NCBI GenBank assembly: GCA_964496575.1
Contig: CAZCAC010000041.1
Coordinates: 3,586 to 67,585 of the forward strand
DNA: 64,000 nucleotides
Source of the DNA: CAZCAC01 sp964496575
GTDB taxonomy: Bacteria > Planctomycetota > UBA1135 > GCA-002686595
Reading direction: 5' to 3'
Shown: positions 27,340 to 36,105 of the stretch, piece after piece
How the letters are laid out: each line of letters starts with the position of its first letter
How positions within the stretch are numbered: position 1 is the first letter of the stretch
The notes under the pieces: model-generated
What the model was told of the DNA's origin: nothing
The model's input: the letters and a program-made list of their open reading frames with translations, nothing else
Database searches by the model: none
Made by a program: the position numbers and the translations under genes

Positions 27340-28394
27340 TCCTCCGCTTGCGGAGCGACCAGGGTCCCGAGGCGGTGCAGGCGCTGCGCGCGCGGATCGA
27401 GAGTCGCGGGCTGCGTACGCACCTCTCCCCCGACCGCGAGCGTCCGACGCTGGCGATCGTCGACAAGGTCCCCGAGGTCTTCGGCGAGGAGCTGGAAGCA
27501 CTCCCCGAGGTCGCGCGCGTCTTCCGCAGCAAGCACGCGTGGAAGCTGGTCGACCGCGCCTTCCGCGAGGTCGACACGGTGGTCGACATCGGCGGCGTGC
27601 CGGTCGGCGGCGAGAACGTCGCGGTGATCGCCGGGCCGTGCAGCGTCGAGGATCCCGAGCAGATGCAGATCTCCGCTCAGTGCGTCGCCGAGTCGGGGGC
27701 GCACATCCTGCGCGGCGGGGCGTTCAAGCCGCGGACCAGCCCATACTCCTTCCAGGGACTGGGCGTCGAGGGGCTGCGGCAACTGAAGGACGCCGGCGAG
27801 CACTACGGCGTGCCGGTGGTCTCCGAGATCATGGACGCCGCCGACCTGCCCGCGTTCCTCGACCACGACATCGACTGCCTGCAGGTCGGGGCGCGGAACG
27901 TGCAGAACTTCCGGCTGCTCAAGGCGATCGCCGAGGCGAACCGGCCGGTGCTGCTCAAGCGAGGACTTTCCTCGACGATCGACGAGTGGCTCTTCTCGGC
28001 GGAGTACCTCGCCGCGGGCGGCTGCTCGAAGATCATCCTCTGCGAGCGCGGCATCCGCACCTTCGAAACGGCGACGCGCAACACGCTCGACCTGACCGTG
28101 CTGCCGCTGCTCGCGGAGTGGACGCACCTGCCGGTGATCGTCGACCCCTCGCACGCCGGCGGGATCGCGAGCCTGGTGATGCCGCTCTCGCGCGCGGCGA
28201 TCGCCGCGGGCGGCTCGGGGGTCGCGGTGGAGGTTCACCCGCGACCGGAGGTGGCTCGTAGCGACGGCCCGCAGGCGCTCCTGCCCGGCGAGCTGGCGCT
28301 GCTGGTGGCGCAGGTGCGCATCCAGGCGGCGGTGACCGAGCGACGGCTGGCTCCGCCGCGGATGAAGGACTCGGGGAACGGGGCCGCGAGGTGA
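27336..28394 (+). CDS. aroF: 3-deoxy-D-arabino-heptulosonate 7-phosphate synthase (type I-beta)
   Basis: A 352-residue enzyme catalysing the first shikimate-pathway step from PEP and erythrose 4-phosphate. Residues 1-75 form a ferredoxin-like regulatory domain, as in Tyr- or Phe-inhibited type I-beta enzymes. The catalytic barrel includes VIAGPCSVED, LRGGAFKPRTSPYSFQG, LQVGARNVQNF, VLLKRGLSSTIDEWL, ILCERGIRTFE and VIVDPSHAGG. It lies inside the tryptophan operon, overlapping the mutase-like gene upstream and the redox/HEAT gene downstream (GTGA). Confidence 0.94.
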   Translation: MILRLRSDQGPEAVQALRARIESRGLRTHLSPDRERPTLAIVDKVPEVFGEELEALPEVARVFRSKHAWKLVDRAFREVDTVVDIGGVPVGGENVAVIAGPCSVEDPEQMQISAQCVAESGAHILRGGAFKPRTSPYSFQGLGVEGLRQLKDAGEHYGVPVVSEIMDAADLPAFLDHDIDCLQVGARNVQNFRLLKAIAEANRPVLLKRGLSSTIDEWLFSAEYLAAGGCSKIILCERGIRTFETATRNTLDLTVLPLLAEWTHLPVIVDPSHAGGIASLVMPLSRAAIAAGGSGVAVEVHPRPEVARSDGPQALLPGELALLVAQVRIQAAVTERRLAPPRMKDSGNGAAR

Positions 28395-29616
28395 CCGGGC
28401 CGTCACGATTCCGATCGCTGGTCGAGGGTCTGTGCGTGCTCGCCCTCGTTGCCGCGTTCGCTCCAGAGGTCTCCGGCCAGGGCGCGATCATCACTCGCGC
28501 CGACGTGGAGTCCCGCCCCGGGACTCCGGCGCCCGAACTCGCGCTGCCCGTCGTCGGGGCGGTACCCTCCAGCTGTCCGAGGCGTGGAACGAGAGCTACG
28601 CGTTGCTGGTCTTCGTCCGCGGCATGTGGTGACCGTGGTGCGTTCAGCAGCTCGTGGAGCTGGAGAGCTCGGAGATCCTCGGCGGTCCGAAGGGGCGGGT
28701 CCGTCGGATCGCGATCCTCGGCGAGGACAAGGAGAACACCGGAGGTACCGACGTGGTCTCGCGCTCGAGGTTCAGCGGGGCGGTCTGCCTCGATCCCGAT
28801 CGGCGCCTCAACAAGAGCCTCGGCCTGACCGTCGGCGGCGTGGTGCTCATCGATCCAGAGGGCGTCGTGCGCTGGGTCAAGCCCGGGACCCGGTACAAGC
28901 GGCCGCGGCTCGTGCTGGTCGAACACGCTGTTCGGGCGATCCTCGCGCGGGATGCCGAGGAGGGTCTCGTGGACGAGCTGCTCGAGGAGCTCGACTCGAC
29001 CAGCGCGGGGAAGCGACGCAAGGCCGTCCAGGCGCTCGGTGAACTCGAGGCGGTGGAAGCCCGCGAACGGCTGGAGCGAGCGTTGCTCGAGGACCGCGCT
29101 CCCGGGGTTCGCACCGAGGCAGCGCGAGCGCTCCGCTGGTTGCGGGACGAACGGAGCCTGCCGGCGCTGGGCCGTGCGGCCATCGAGCAGAAACGCGAGG
29201 TGCGCCTCGCCGCGGCCGAGGTGCTGGTGGAGTTCGGCAACGACTTCGACCTCACACCGGGGCGGATCTTCCGTCACGAGTACACTCACGCCTCGCGTGA
29301 ACCGCTCGAGGCGGCGGCGGCGACCCTCCTCCCGTCCGCGCTCTGGCTCGTCGATCATCACCGGATCGAGGAGCGCCGGCTCGGCGCCCGCCTCCTGTGG
29401 CGAATCGGCGCCGAGGAAGGCAAGGAGCGATTGCTCGAGCTGACCGGTGAGCGCGACGAGAAGCTCCGCTACGCCGCCCTCGGTGGCCTCGAGCGCTGGC
29501 GCGACGAGGAAGACGTCCGGGTGATCGCCGGGCAGCTGGTGGAGGACTCCTCCGAGCGCATCGGTGCGATGGCCAGGCTGATCCTCGAAGGGCCGGTGGG
29601 CAAGGTCCGAGAGTGA
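28391..29616 (+). CDS. Disrupted AhpC/thioredoxin-like plus HEAT-repeat protein; possible selenoprotein
   Basis: The gene begins at GTG 28391 with a signal peptide (VEGLCVLALVAAFAPEVSGQ) and the AhpC/TSA-type start GTPAPELALPVVG. The family match then moves to another frame at the G-run at 28556-28559 (GGTLQLSEAWNESYALLVFVRGMW). One extra G would join the two. An in-frame TGA at 28630-28632 follows directly, and the frame then continues PWCVQQLVELE for about 330 more codons without another stop. Homologous motifs read WCPxC, so the TGA is at the first redox Cys. The C-terminal 200 residues are HEAT-like repeats (RRKAVQALGELEAVEARERL, TEAARALRWLRDERSLPALG). It is either a selenoprotein with one indel or a young pseudogene. 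It is the last gene of the trpFBA operon. Confidence 0.6.
28642..28668 (+). other. SECIS-like stem-loop downstream of the in-frame UGA
   Basis: CAGCTC (28648-28653) and GAGCTG (28657-28662) form a perfect 6-bp stem around loop GTG, whose first base is the 22nd base after the UGA. A lower 4-bp helix pairs 28642-28645 with 28665-28668 across a 2x2 internal loop. A competing hairpin at 28657-28670 has loop GGAG. Both resemble bacterial SECIS geometry as I recall it: a short stem and a G early in the loop. Confidence 0.4.
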
Positions 29617-29696
29617 CGCGGCGATACGAGACGCCCCGGTCTGGTGAAGCGAACGACGAAAGGGCCCGAGCCATACCGTGAGATACTCGTGCTCGA

Positions 29697-31037
29697 CTAC
29701 TCGATCTCGAGGTGATCCTGGTAATCCCAGGACGCCAGCTTGGCCAGCGCTGCTCGTGCTCCATTCAAGAACAGATCGACCGTTTCGTCATCGGTCATGT
29801 CGTAGTCCAGCACCTCGACGCCCCGCCCGCTGGTCACGATGTTGCTGATTCGAACGATGCGATCGTTGTCCTTGCGGTTGTCGAGGTCGGCCCACTGGCG
29901 ATCGATCAGCCCCACCGCGAGCGCCTTGGCGAAGCTCGAGAGGGTGTTGATCTCCGCCCGAGCCGGCGTCTCCTCGCCCTGCTTCGTCTCGTCGATCAGG
30001 AGGCCGATGGTGGGGCAGACGGCCTCATCGGCGTCCCTCTCGTCGAACACGTCGAGCGGCAGGTTGGCGACCAGCACGCCGTCGACGAAGAGAGCCTCCT
30101 TCGGCGCTGTGTCGCGGACGATGGGCGGAGCCTGGAGCTGCTCCAGCCGGATCGGGCTGAACACCATGGGCAGGGCGATCGAGGCCCGCACCAGCTGCGG
30201 AATGGACCACGACCGGGCGTCCGCTCCGTACCACCCGGAATCGCGCGGTAGGACCGCTTTCCGGGAGTTGACGACGTCGAAGGCGATGACCTGGAGCTCG
30301 GCCATCAGCTCTTCATCGGGCACCCGGGTGGCCACCGGATCGTACTGTTCGTGGAGCCTGGCCACATCGTCGGCCCACCGCCGGTTCAACTCCTCCAGTG
30401 AGAACTCCGTGGTGCCACAGTGCTCCCGGCACACTCCGGCGAAGTAGGTGCCGAAGTCCGCACCGGGATTGATGGCCAGGTCTCGCTGGAGCTCCGGTAG
30501 CTTGCGAATCCCCCGCAGGAAGTGGAGCGCGTATTGGAGGTAGAACAGGAGGCCACTCCTCCGCCTCGTCTGCTTCAGCTTCTCCATCAGGAAGCGAGCG
30601 TGCTTGCCTCCGTCGAAGATCGCCTCCATCTCGAACGCGGCGAGCGCCCTGACCAGCCGATCCGCCTTCGCTCGACAGAACGAGTGATCACACAGGATCA
30701 GCGCCGCCGCGACCATGGCCCCGGCGCTGGTTCCGGCCACCTTGCGCCAGCGAATGCCGAGCCGCTCCATCGCGAAGATGGCCCCGACGAGCGCGACTCC
30801 CTTGGCCCCGCCTCCCTCGAGTACCAGGTCCACGAAGGCGATCTCGCTGCCGTCCTCCTTGTGCCGGAAGTGCAGACGGGAGACATCGCGCAGCGAGAAC
30901 TCGGGGTGCCCCACCAGGAACTCGTCGACCAGGCGGCTCGCTTCCGAATGGCAGCTGTCGGCGAGCGCATCGAGGTCTCGAGGCGGTCTGGTGGATCCGC
31001 CCTTGCTGCCGGTGCCGTGTCTCTTCTGAATGGCCAT
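29697..31037 (-). CDS. Patatin-like phospholipase
   Basis: A 446-residue patatin-domain lipase. The oxyanion loop LEGGGAKGVAL is at residues 73-83, the nucleophile elbow GTSAGAMVAA has Ser104, and the catalytic Asp is D319 in LFVDGVLVANLPL. The N-terminal 65 residues precede the domain and have no clear family. No signal peptide is present, so the protein is cytoplasmic and could attack the cell's own membrane lipids, as patatin effectors do in several anti-phage systems. The start is 17 bases from the Nudix gene stop, so they form one transcript. Convergent with the 28391-29616 gene. Confidence 0.88.
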   Translation of the reverse strand: MAIQKRHGTGSKGGSTRPPRDLDALADSCHSEASRLVDEFLVGHPEFSLRDVSRLHFRHKEDGSEIAFVDLVLEGGGAKGVALVGAIFAMERLGIRWRKVAGTSAGAMVAAALILCDHSFCRAKADRLVRALAAFEMEAIFDGGKHARFLMEKLKQTRRRSGLLFYLQYALHFLRGIRKLPELQRDLAINPGADFGTYFAGVCREHCGTTEFSLEELNRRWADDVARLHEQYDPVATRVPDEELMAELQVIAFDVVNSRKAVLPRDSGWYGADARSWSIPQLVRASIALPMVFSPIRLEQLQAPPIVRDTAPKEALFVDGVLVANLPLDVFDERDADEAVCPTIGLLIDETKQGEETPARAEINTLSSFAKALAVGLIDRQWADLDNRKDNDRIVRISNIVTSGRGVEVLDYDMTDDETVDLFLNGARAALAKLASWDYQDHLEIE

Positions 31038-31054
31038 CGGGCTGGAAGGTGGTC

Positions 31055-31468
31055 TCAGCTCACCTCATCTTCGAAGTAGCGCCCGATGACCTCGGCGAGC
31101 GGCTCGACGAGATCCAGGCGACGGAGCCCCTCGCGGTCGACCCACCGGTGCTCCTCGTGTTCGTCACTCAACACCAGCTGGCCGGCCTCGATCGCGGCGG
31201 CCATGACGATGAAGACGACGTGTACCTTCGGCAACTCCCACTCGGTGCCGCCGATGAAGTGGGTCAGTCGTACCCGCAGACCAGTCTCCTCCTCGGACTC
31301 CCGCAACAGCGCTCGATCGAAGCTCTCCCCCTCGTCGACCTTGCCCCCCGGGAGCTCCCAGCGCGACGGCCAGAACGTCGACCCGGCGGCCCGCCGGAGG
31401 GCGAGGTAGCGCTCCTGATCGTCGACGATCAGGGCCCTGACCGAGAGTCCGTGGGGTTTGTTGCTCAC
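31055..31468 (-). CDS. Nudix hydrolase
   Basis: A 137-residue protein. GTG 31468 was chosen because AGGA lies six bases upstream, and because the longer frame is Pro/Ala-rich and outside the fold. The Nudix box is complete: GGKVDEGESFDRALLRES continuing EEETGL, residues 41-64. Nudix enzymes cleave nucleoside diphosphates linked to another group, for example ADP-ribose, NAD-derived molecules or oxidised NTPs; the specific substrate is unknown. It sits between the patatin gene and the divergent TrkA/RyR gene, which suggests it makes or destroys a nucleotide signal. Confidence 0.9.
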   Translation of the reverse strand: MSNKPHGLSVRALIVDDQERYLALRRAAGSTFWPSRWELPGGKVDEGESFDRALLRESEEETGLRVRLTHFIGGTEWELPKVHVVFIVMAAAIEAGQLVLSDEHEEHRWVDREGLRRLDLVEPLAEVIGRYFEDEVS

Positions 31469-31649
31469 AAATGTTCCTGGGATGACCCGCACCGCGCGCG
31501 CGGTGTGTGCGGCGACCGGGCCAACGATGGCAGGTTTCGGTGGCGGGCGCAAGATGGCTGGCGGTCACGGCCCCGAATCAGATACCTTCGGTGCTGCCCC
31601 CGATGCGTTCCCGACCACGACTCGGCCCGAACCGAACCCTCTCCTTTCC
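31469..31649. promoter_or_regulatory. Divergent promoter region of the patatin/Nudix and TrkA/RyR genes
   Basis: These 181 bases lie between the Nudix start (minus) and the TrkA/RyR start (plus). The shared upstream region implies coordinated expression. I see no strong palindrome or clear -35/-10 pair. Confidence 0.35.
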
Positions 31650-33458
31650 ATGACCGATTCAGAGCAGCCGAACTCGCTGATCCTCCTCTGCCGCAAGCTC
31701 CGCGAGCTCTACAGCGAAAGACGGTGGGCGGTGATCGGTTCCCTCTGGCTCATCATGCTGGCCTTCGGCTACTGCGGCGCGCACGAGCATCTCGTGGACG
31801 CCGGGAAGCAGCCCTCGATCTGGGAGCCCTTCTACCGCGCGCTGCAGCTCTTCATGCTGGACGACAGCATGATCATCCAGGAGGGCACCCACGTGCCCTG
31901 GTCACTGGAGCTCGCGCGGTTCTTCTCGCCGATCGTCGCCGCGTTCACCGGCTTCATGGCGCTGATGGCGATCTTCCGCGAAGAGCTGACGGGGTGGCGG
32001 CTGGGTCGCAGGCGGGGCCACGTCATCATCTGCGGGCTGGGGGGCCTCGGACTGCGGCTGGCGGAGTGCTATCTCGATCGCGGTGAGGACGTGGTGGTGA
32101 TCGAGAAGGACAAGGAGAATGACTATCTCGAGCTGTGTCGCGAGAAGGGTGCGCTGGTGGTCGTCGGAGATGCGGCCTACCCCCGGATCCTGGCCAAGGC
32201 CCGGCTCGACCGTGCGCGCATCGTGATCGCCGTCAGCGGCGATGACGGCACGAACGCCGAGATTGCCGTGCGGTGCTGGGAGCATGCGAGCGCGGGCGAG
32301 AGGGCGCCCCTCGAATGCCACGCACATATCGTCGATCCCGAGCTCTGTCAGCTCCTGGAGGAGCGGGAGACGATGCGCGCATCTCGAGATTGGTTCGTGC
32401 TCAACTTCTTCTCCATCCACCGAACGGCGGCCAGGGTGATTCTGGACGACCACCCGCCCTTCGCCTGGGAGGGCAAGCGGCGTCCGCACGTGCTCGTGGT
32501 GGGGCTGGGCAGCATGGGACGGAGCCTGGCGGCTCGGGTGGGACGCATCGCCTGGGATCGCCATCGGGGTGCTGGACAGCAGCTGCGCATGACCGTGGTC
32601 GACTACCGGGCGGAGGCGAAGATCAAGACGCTGCTCTTGCGCCACCCGAGGCTCGAGGAGTGCTGTGAGCTGACTCCCCTGTCGATCGACGTCATGGACC
32701 CGGAGTTCCAGTCCGCGAAGTTCCTGTTCCACGAGGAAATGAAGAAGGAGCTGGATATCAGCTCGGCCTACATCTGCCTGGGTCGGGACTCGGTCGCCCT
32801 CGTCGCGGCGCTCACCCTGGCGCGCAAGCTGCGAGGCAGCGACGTTCCGATCGTCGTACGCATGTGGCACAAGCGCGGCCTGACGCGACTGCTGCAAACC
32901 GAGCAGGGAGGCACCGAGAGCGGTTACGAGAACCTGCACGCCTTTGCGCTCCTGAACAGGACGTGTAATCCGGAGACCCTGCTGGCCCTCCCTCTCGAGG
33001 TCATGGCCCGGGTGGCTCACGAGAGATACGTGCGCCAACAGCTCGCCCTCGGCGAGACCTCGGCCACCAACCCTTCGTTGGTGCCCTGGGAGGAGCTCCC
33101 CGATGCCCTGAAGCAGTCCAACATCGATCAGGCCGACAGCGTCGGCGCCCTGCTGCGCTCGATCGGTTGCGACATCACTCCGGCCGGCGACTGGGCGGTG
33201 GAACCCTTCGAGTTCACCCCCGAGCAGCTGGAGCAGCTGGCCGAGCTGGAGCACGAGCGGTGGTGCAGGGAGCGGGAGGAGGCCGGGTGGCGCCACGCTC
33301 CGGGGCCCAAGAACATCGAGGAGAAGACGAGCCCCGACCTCGTGCCGTGGGCGGAGCTGGGCGAGGAGGCCCGCGAGAAGGACCACGGAGCCGTGAGGGC
33401 ACTTCCCGATCTCCTCGCCGAAGCGGGGTATCAGATCTGCCGGACGCAGGGGGGTTGA
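31650..33458 (+). CDS. Membrane RCK/TrkA-N protein with tandem RyR domains
   Basis: A 602-residue protein from ATG 31650. Two hydrophobic segments (about residues 26-42, VIGSLWLIMLAFGYCGA, and 91-109, FFSPIVAAFTGFMALMAIF) make a small membrane unit without a K-channel selectivity filter. A first RCK/TrkA-N Rossmann domain follows (HVIICGLGGLGLRLAECYL, about 123-235). A second Rossmann domain starts HVLVVGLGSMGRSLAARV (about 279-440). Two RyR-like domains end the protein: a divergent one at about 451-510 and a canonical one at 524-597 (LEHERWCREREEAGWRH, DLVPWAELGEEAREKD). RCK and RyR domains are ligand-sensing, with nucleotides as likely ligands. It is probably a sensor or channel controlled by a nucleotide signal, paired with the divergent Nudix and patatin genes. 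Confidence 0.85.
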   Translation: MTDSEQPNSLILLCRKLRELYSERRWAVIGSLWLIMLAFGYCGAHEHLVDAGKQPSIWEPFYRALQLFMLDDSMIIQEGTHVPWSLELARFFSPIVAAFTGFMALMAIFREELTGWRLGRRRGHVIICGLGGLGLRLAECYLDRGEDVVVIEKDKENDYLELCREKGALVVVGDAAYPRILAKARLDRARIVIAVSGDDGTNAEIAVRCWEHASAGERAPLECHAHIVDPELCQLLEERETMRASRDWFVLNFFSIHRTAARVILDDHPPFAWEGKRRPHVLVVGLGSMGRSLAARVGRIAWDRHRGAGQQLRMTVVDYRAEAKIKTLLLRHPRLEECCELTPLSIDVMDPEFQSAKFLFHEEMKKELDISSAYICLGRDSVALVAALTLARKLRGSDVPIVVRMWHKRGLTRLLQTEQGGTESGYENLHAFALLNRTCNPETLLALPLEVMARVAHERYVRQQLALGETSATNPSLVPWEELPDALKQSNIDQADSVGALLRSIGCDITPAGDWAVEPFEFTPEQLEQLAELEHERWCREREEAGWRHAPGPKNIEEKTSPDLVPWAELGEEAREKDHGAVRALPDLLAEAGYQICRTQGG

Positions 33459-33522
33459 GCGGAGGTTGGTACTTCCGAGCGGCGGTGGTGATACGATGCC
33501 CACAACCTCAGCGGAAAAAGCG

Positions 33523-34881
33523 ATGACGAGACACAACCGACCCCTGATCACCATCCCCCTGATCGCCGCCGGCCTCTGCTGGCTCGGCGCGACCGGCGCC
33601 GCGCAGGACGCCGCCGTCCTCCCTCCCGAGGGTTTCCAGGCCCTCTTCAATGGCGAGAATCTCGACGGCTGGTGGGGAGCCGGGACCGAGGATCCCCGCA
33701 AGTACCTGAAGCTCACCCCGGGTGATCGCGAGAAGAAGCGGCAGCGCAGCCTCGAGGACATCAGGGCGCACTGGCGCGTGGAAGGGGGCGAGCTGATCAA
33801 TGACGGACACGGTCTCTACCTGACCACGAACGAGAACTACGGCGACTTCGAGCTGCTCCTCGACTACCGTACCGTTGCCCGGGCCGACAGCGGGATCTAC
33901 CTGCGGGGGATTCCCCAGGTACAGATCTGGGACACCACCGAAGCCGGCGGAAAGTGGAACATCGGCGCGGACAAGGGCTCGGGGGGGCTCTGGAACAACA
34001 GCAAGGGGAAGCCCGGCAAGGACCCGCTGAAGCTCGCCGACAAGCCCTTCGGTGAGTGGAACCACTTCCGCGTCGTGATGGTCGGCGAGCGAGTCACCAT
34101 CTGGTTGAACGAGATCCTCGTCGTCGATCACGCACGGCTGGAGAACTACTTCGACCGCGCCAAACCCGTTCCGCTGAAGGGCCCGATCCAGCTCCAGACG
34201 CACGGCGGCGAGATCCGCTGGCGGAACGTCTACCTGCGCGAGATCCCCGTCGACGAGGCGAACGAGATCCTGCGCAACCGCGGCCTCGTCGATCGGGAGG
34301 AGAAGCTGGAGTTCGAATCGCTCTTCAACGGCAAGGACCTACGCGGCTGGATCGGCAAGACCGACTCCTACCAGGTCCAGGACGGCACGATCATGTGCAA
34401 GCCGGGGCACGGGGGAACCCTCTACACCGAGGGCGAGTACGACGACTTCGAGGTCGAGCTCCAGTTCAGGCTGCCCCCCGGCGGCAACAATGGGCTGGCG
34501 CTCCGCTACCCCGGGAACGGGGACACCGCGTACACCGGGATGTGCGAGCTGCAGGTGCTCGACAACACCGCGGAGAAGTTCGCGAAGCTCGACCCGCGCC
34601 AGTATCACGGCTCGGTCTACGGCCAGATCGCCGCGCATCGCGGTTACCTGCGGGAGCCTCTCTCGTGGAACTTCCAGCGAGTCCGGGTGAAGGGTACGCG
34701 CATCACCGTCGAGCTGAACGGCACGATCATCGTCGACGGGGACGTGAAGAAGGTCGAGGAGCTGATGTACCCCGCGAAGAAGTTCAAGGGACGCTTCCGG
34801 ACCTCGGGGCACTTCGGCTTCGCCGGGCACAGCGACCCGGTGCAGTTCCGCCACGTTCGCCTTCGCCGACTCGCCGAGTAG
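33523..34881 (+). CDS. Secreted double DUF1080 (3-keto-disaccharide hydrolase-like) protein
   Basis: A 452-residue protein. ATG 33523 gives a good signal peptide (NRPLITIPLIAAGLCWLGATGAAQ); two earlier in-frame starts do not. Two DUF1080 concanavalin-like domains follow. The first opens FQALFNGENLDGWWG and contains ADSGIYLRGIPQVQIWD. The second opens FESLFNGKDLRGWIGK and contains NNGLALRYPGNGDTAYTGM. DUF1080 proteins are abundant in Planctomycetota, and some hydrolyse 3-keto-glycosides. The second domain keeps the common EyddFEl(E/R)lQF-type core. Confidence 0.88.
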   Translation: MTRHNRPLITIPLIAAGLCWLGATGAAQDAAVLPPEGFQALFNGENLDGWWGAGTEDPRKYLKLTPGDREKKRQRSLEDIRAHWRVEGGELINDGHGLYLTTNENYGDFELLLDYRTVARADSGIYLRGIPQVQIWDTTEAGGKWNIGADKGSGGLWNNSKGKPGKDPLKLADKPFGEWNHFRVVMVGERVTIWLNEILVVDHARLENYFDRAKPVPLKGPIQLQTHGGEIRWRNVYLREIPVDEANEILRNRGLVDREEKLEFESLFNGKDLRGWIGKTDSYQVQDGTIMCKPGHGGTLYTEGEYDDFEVELQFRLPPGGNNGLALRYPGNGDTAYTGMCELQVLDNTAEKFAKLDPRQYHGSVYGQIAAHRGYLREPLSWNFQRVRVKGTRITVELNGTIIVDGDVKKVEELMYPAKKFKGRFRTSGHFGFAGHSDPVQFRHVRLRRLAE

Positions 34882-34891
34882 CGACGACACG

Positions 34892-36034
34892 GTGAGCCTC
34901 GAGGTCCGCAGGGTAATCACGAGCCGGGAGCGGCGACGCTTCGTCGACTTCCCCTTCCACCTCTACCGGGGGTCGCCCTGGTGGGTGCCGCCGTTCGTTG
35001 CGGACGAGTTGAAGACGCTGAGCCCCGACCGGAATCCCGCCCGCGACTTCTGCGAGGCGGAGCTCTGGCTCGCTCTCCGGGGCGGTGAAGTGGTCGGGCG
35101 GATCGCGGGGATCGTCAACCGCCGGGCGAATGAGCGCTGGGAACAGCGGCGGGCCCGCTTCGGGTGGATCGACTTCGTCGACGACGAGGAGGTCTCCCGG
35201 GCGCTCTTCGCCACCGTCGAGTCATGGGCCGCCGAACGCGGCCTCACCGAGCTGCACGGCCCCCTGGGCTTCTGCGACCTGGACCCGGAGGGGATGCTGA
35301 TCGAGGGGCACGAGGAGCTGGCCAACCTCGGGGCGATCTACAACCACCCCTACTACCCCGAGCACCTCGAGCGGCTGGGCTTCGAGAAGGACGTCGACTG
35401 GATCGAGTTCCGGCTCCACATCCCGCCCGAGGTTCCGAAGAAGCTGGCGCAGCTCCGCCGGATCGTCGAGTCGCGAGTCGGCGTCCGGATCGTGACCTTC
35501 TCGACGCGAAAGGAGTTCACACCGTACGTGAGACCGGTGCTCGAGCTGCTCAACAGCGCGTACCAGGACCTCTACGGCTTCGTCCCGCTGACCGAGCGAC
35601 AGCAGGACTCGCTGGTCAAGACCTACTTCAGCATGCTGCGCCCGGAGTTCGTCTTCGTCGCGCTCGACAGGGATGATGAGCTCGCCGCCTTCGGCATCAC
35701 CGGCCCCTCTCTCTCGCGCGCACTGCAGCGCGCCCGCGGTCGTCTGTTCCCGTTCGGCTGGTTCCACCTGTTGCGGGCCCTGAAGCACGGCAAGGTGCTC
35801 GACCTCTACCTCACCGCCGTGCGCGCCGATCTGCGAGGCAAGGGCATCAACGCCCTGCTCATCGATCAGTGCAATCGGATCGCCATCGACCGCGGCCTCG
35901 TGGAGGCGGAGACCAACCACGAGCTCGAGACCAACGACTCGGTGCAGGGACAGTGGAAGTTCTTCGAGGGCCGCCAGCACAAGCGGCGGCGTTGCTTCAT
36001 CAAGAATGTGTCGCCGTCGTGCCCGGTGGAGTGA
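34892..36034 (+). CDS. GNAT-like N-acetyltransferase
   Basis: A 380-residue cytoplasmic protein with GTG start 34892, 10 bases after the DUF1080 stop. The N-terminal FPFHLYRGSPWWVPPFVADE and later YNHPYYPEHLERLGFEKDVDW are typical of a large family of GNAT-related proteins. The C-terminal half carries LTAVRADLRGKGINALLID, which resembles the acetyl-CoA binding R-x-x-G-x-G/A loop. The substrate is unknown. Confidence 0.75.
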   Translation: MSLEVRRVITSRERRRFVDFPFHLYRGSPWWVPPFVADELKTLSPDRNPARDFCEAELWLALRGGEVVGRIAGIVNRRANERWEQRRARFGWIDFVDDEEVSRALFATVESWAAERGLTELHGPLGFCDLDPEGMLIEGHEELANLGAIYNHPYYPEHLERLGFEKDVDWIEFRLHIPPEVPKKLAQLRRIVESRVGVRIVTFSTRKEFTPYVRPVLELLNSAYQDLYGFVPLTERQQDSLVKTYFSMLRPEFVFVALDRDDELAAFGITGPSLSRALQRARGRLFPFGWFHLLRALKHGKVLDLYLTAVRADLRGKGINALLIDQCNRIAIDRGLVEAETNHELETNDSVQGQWKFFEGRQHKRRRCFIKNVSPSCPVE

Positions 36035-36105
36035 GGGACCACTACAGCCGACCCCCGCGGCAGGAACGCTCGGTCCGAGGAGGTGCAGACGGAAGCGCTG
36101 CGTCT

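Noticed and set aside
28630..28632. Reassigned UGA code for the whole organism
   Set aside because: UGA is the normal stop of many genes here and often overlaps the next start (ATGA or GTGA).
31469..31552. Longer N-terminus for the Nudix protein
   Set aside because: The extra residues are Pro/Ala-rich, and the ribosome site fits GTG 31468.
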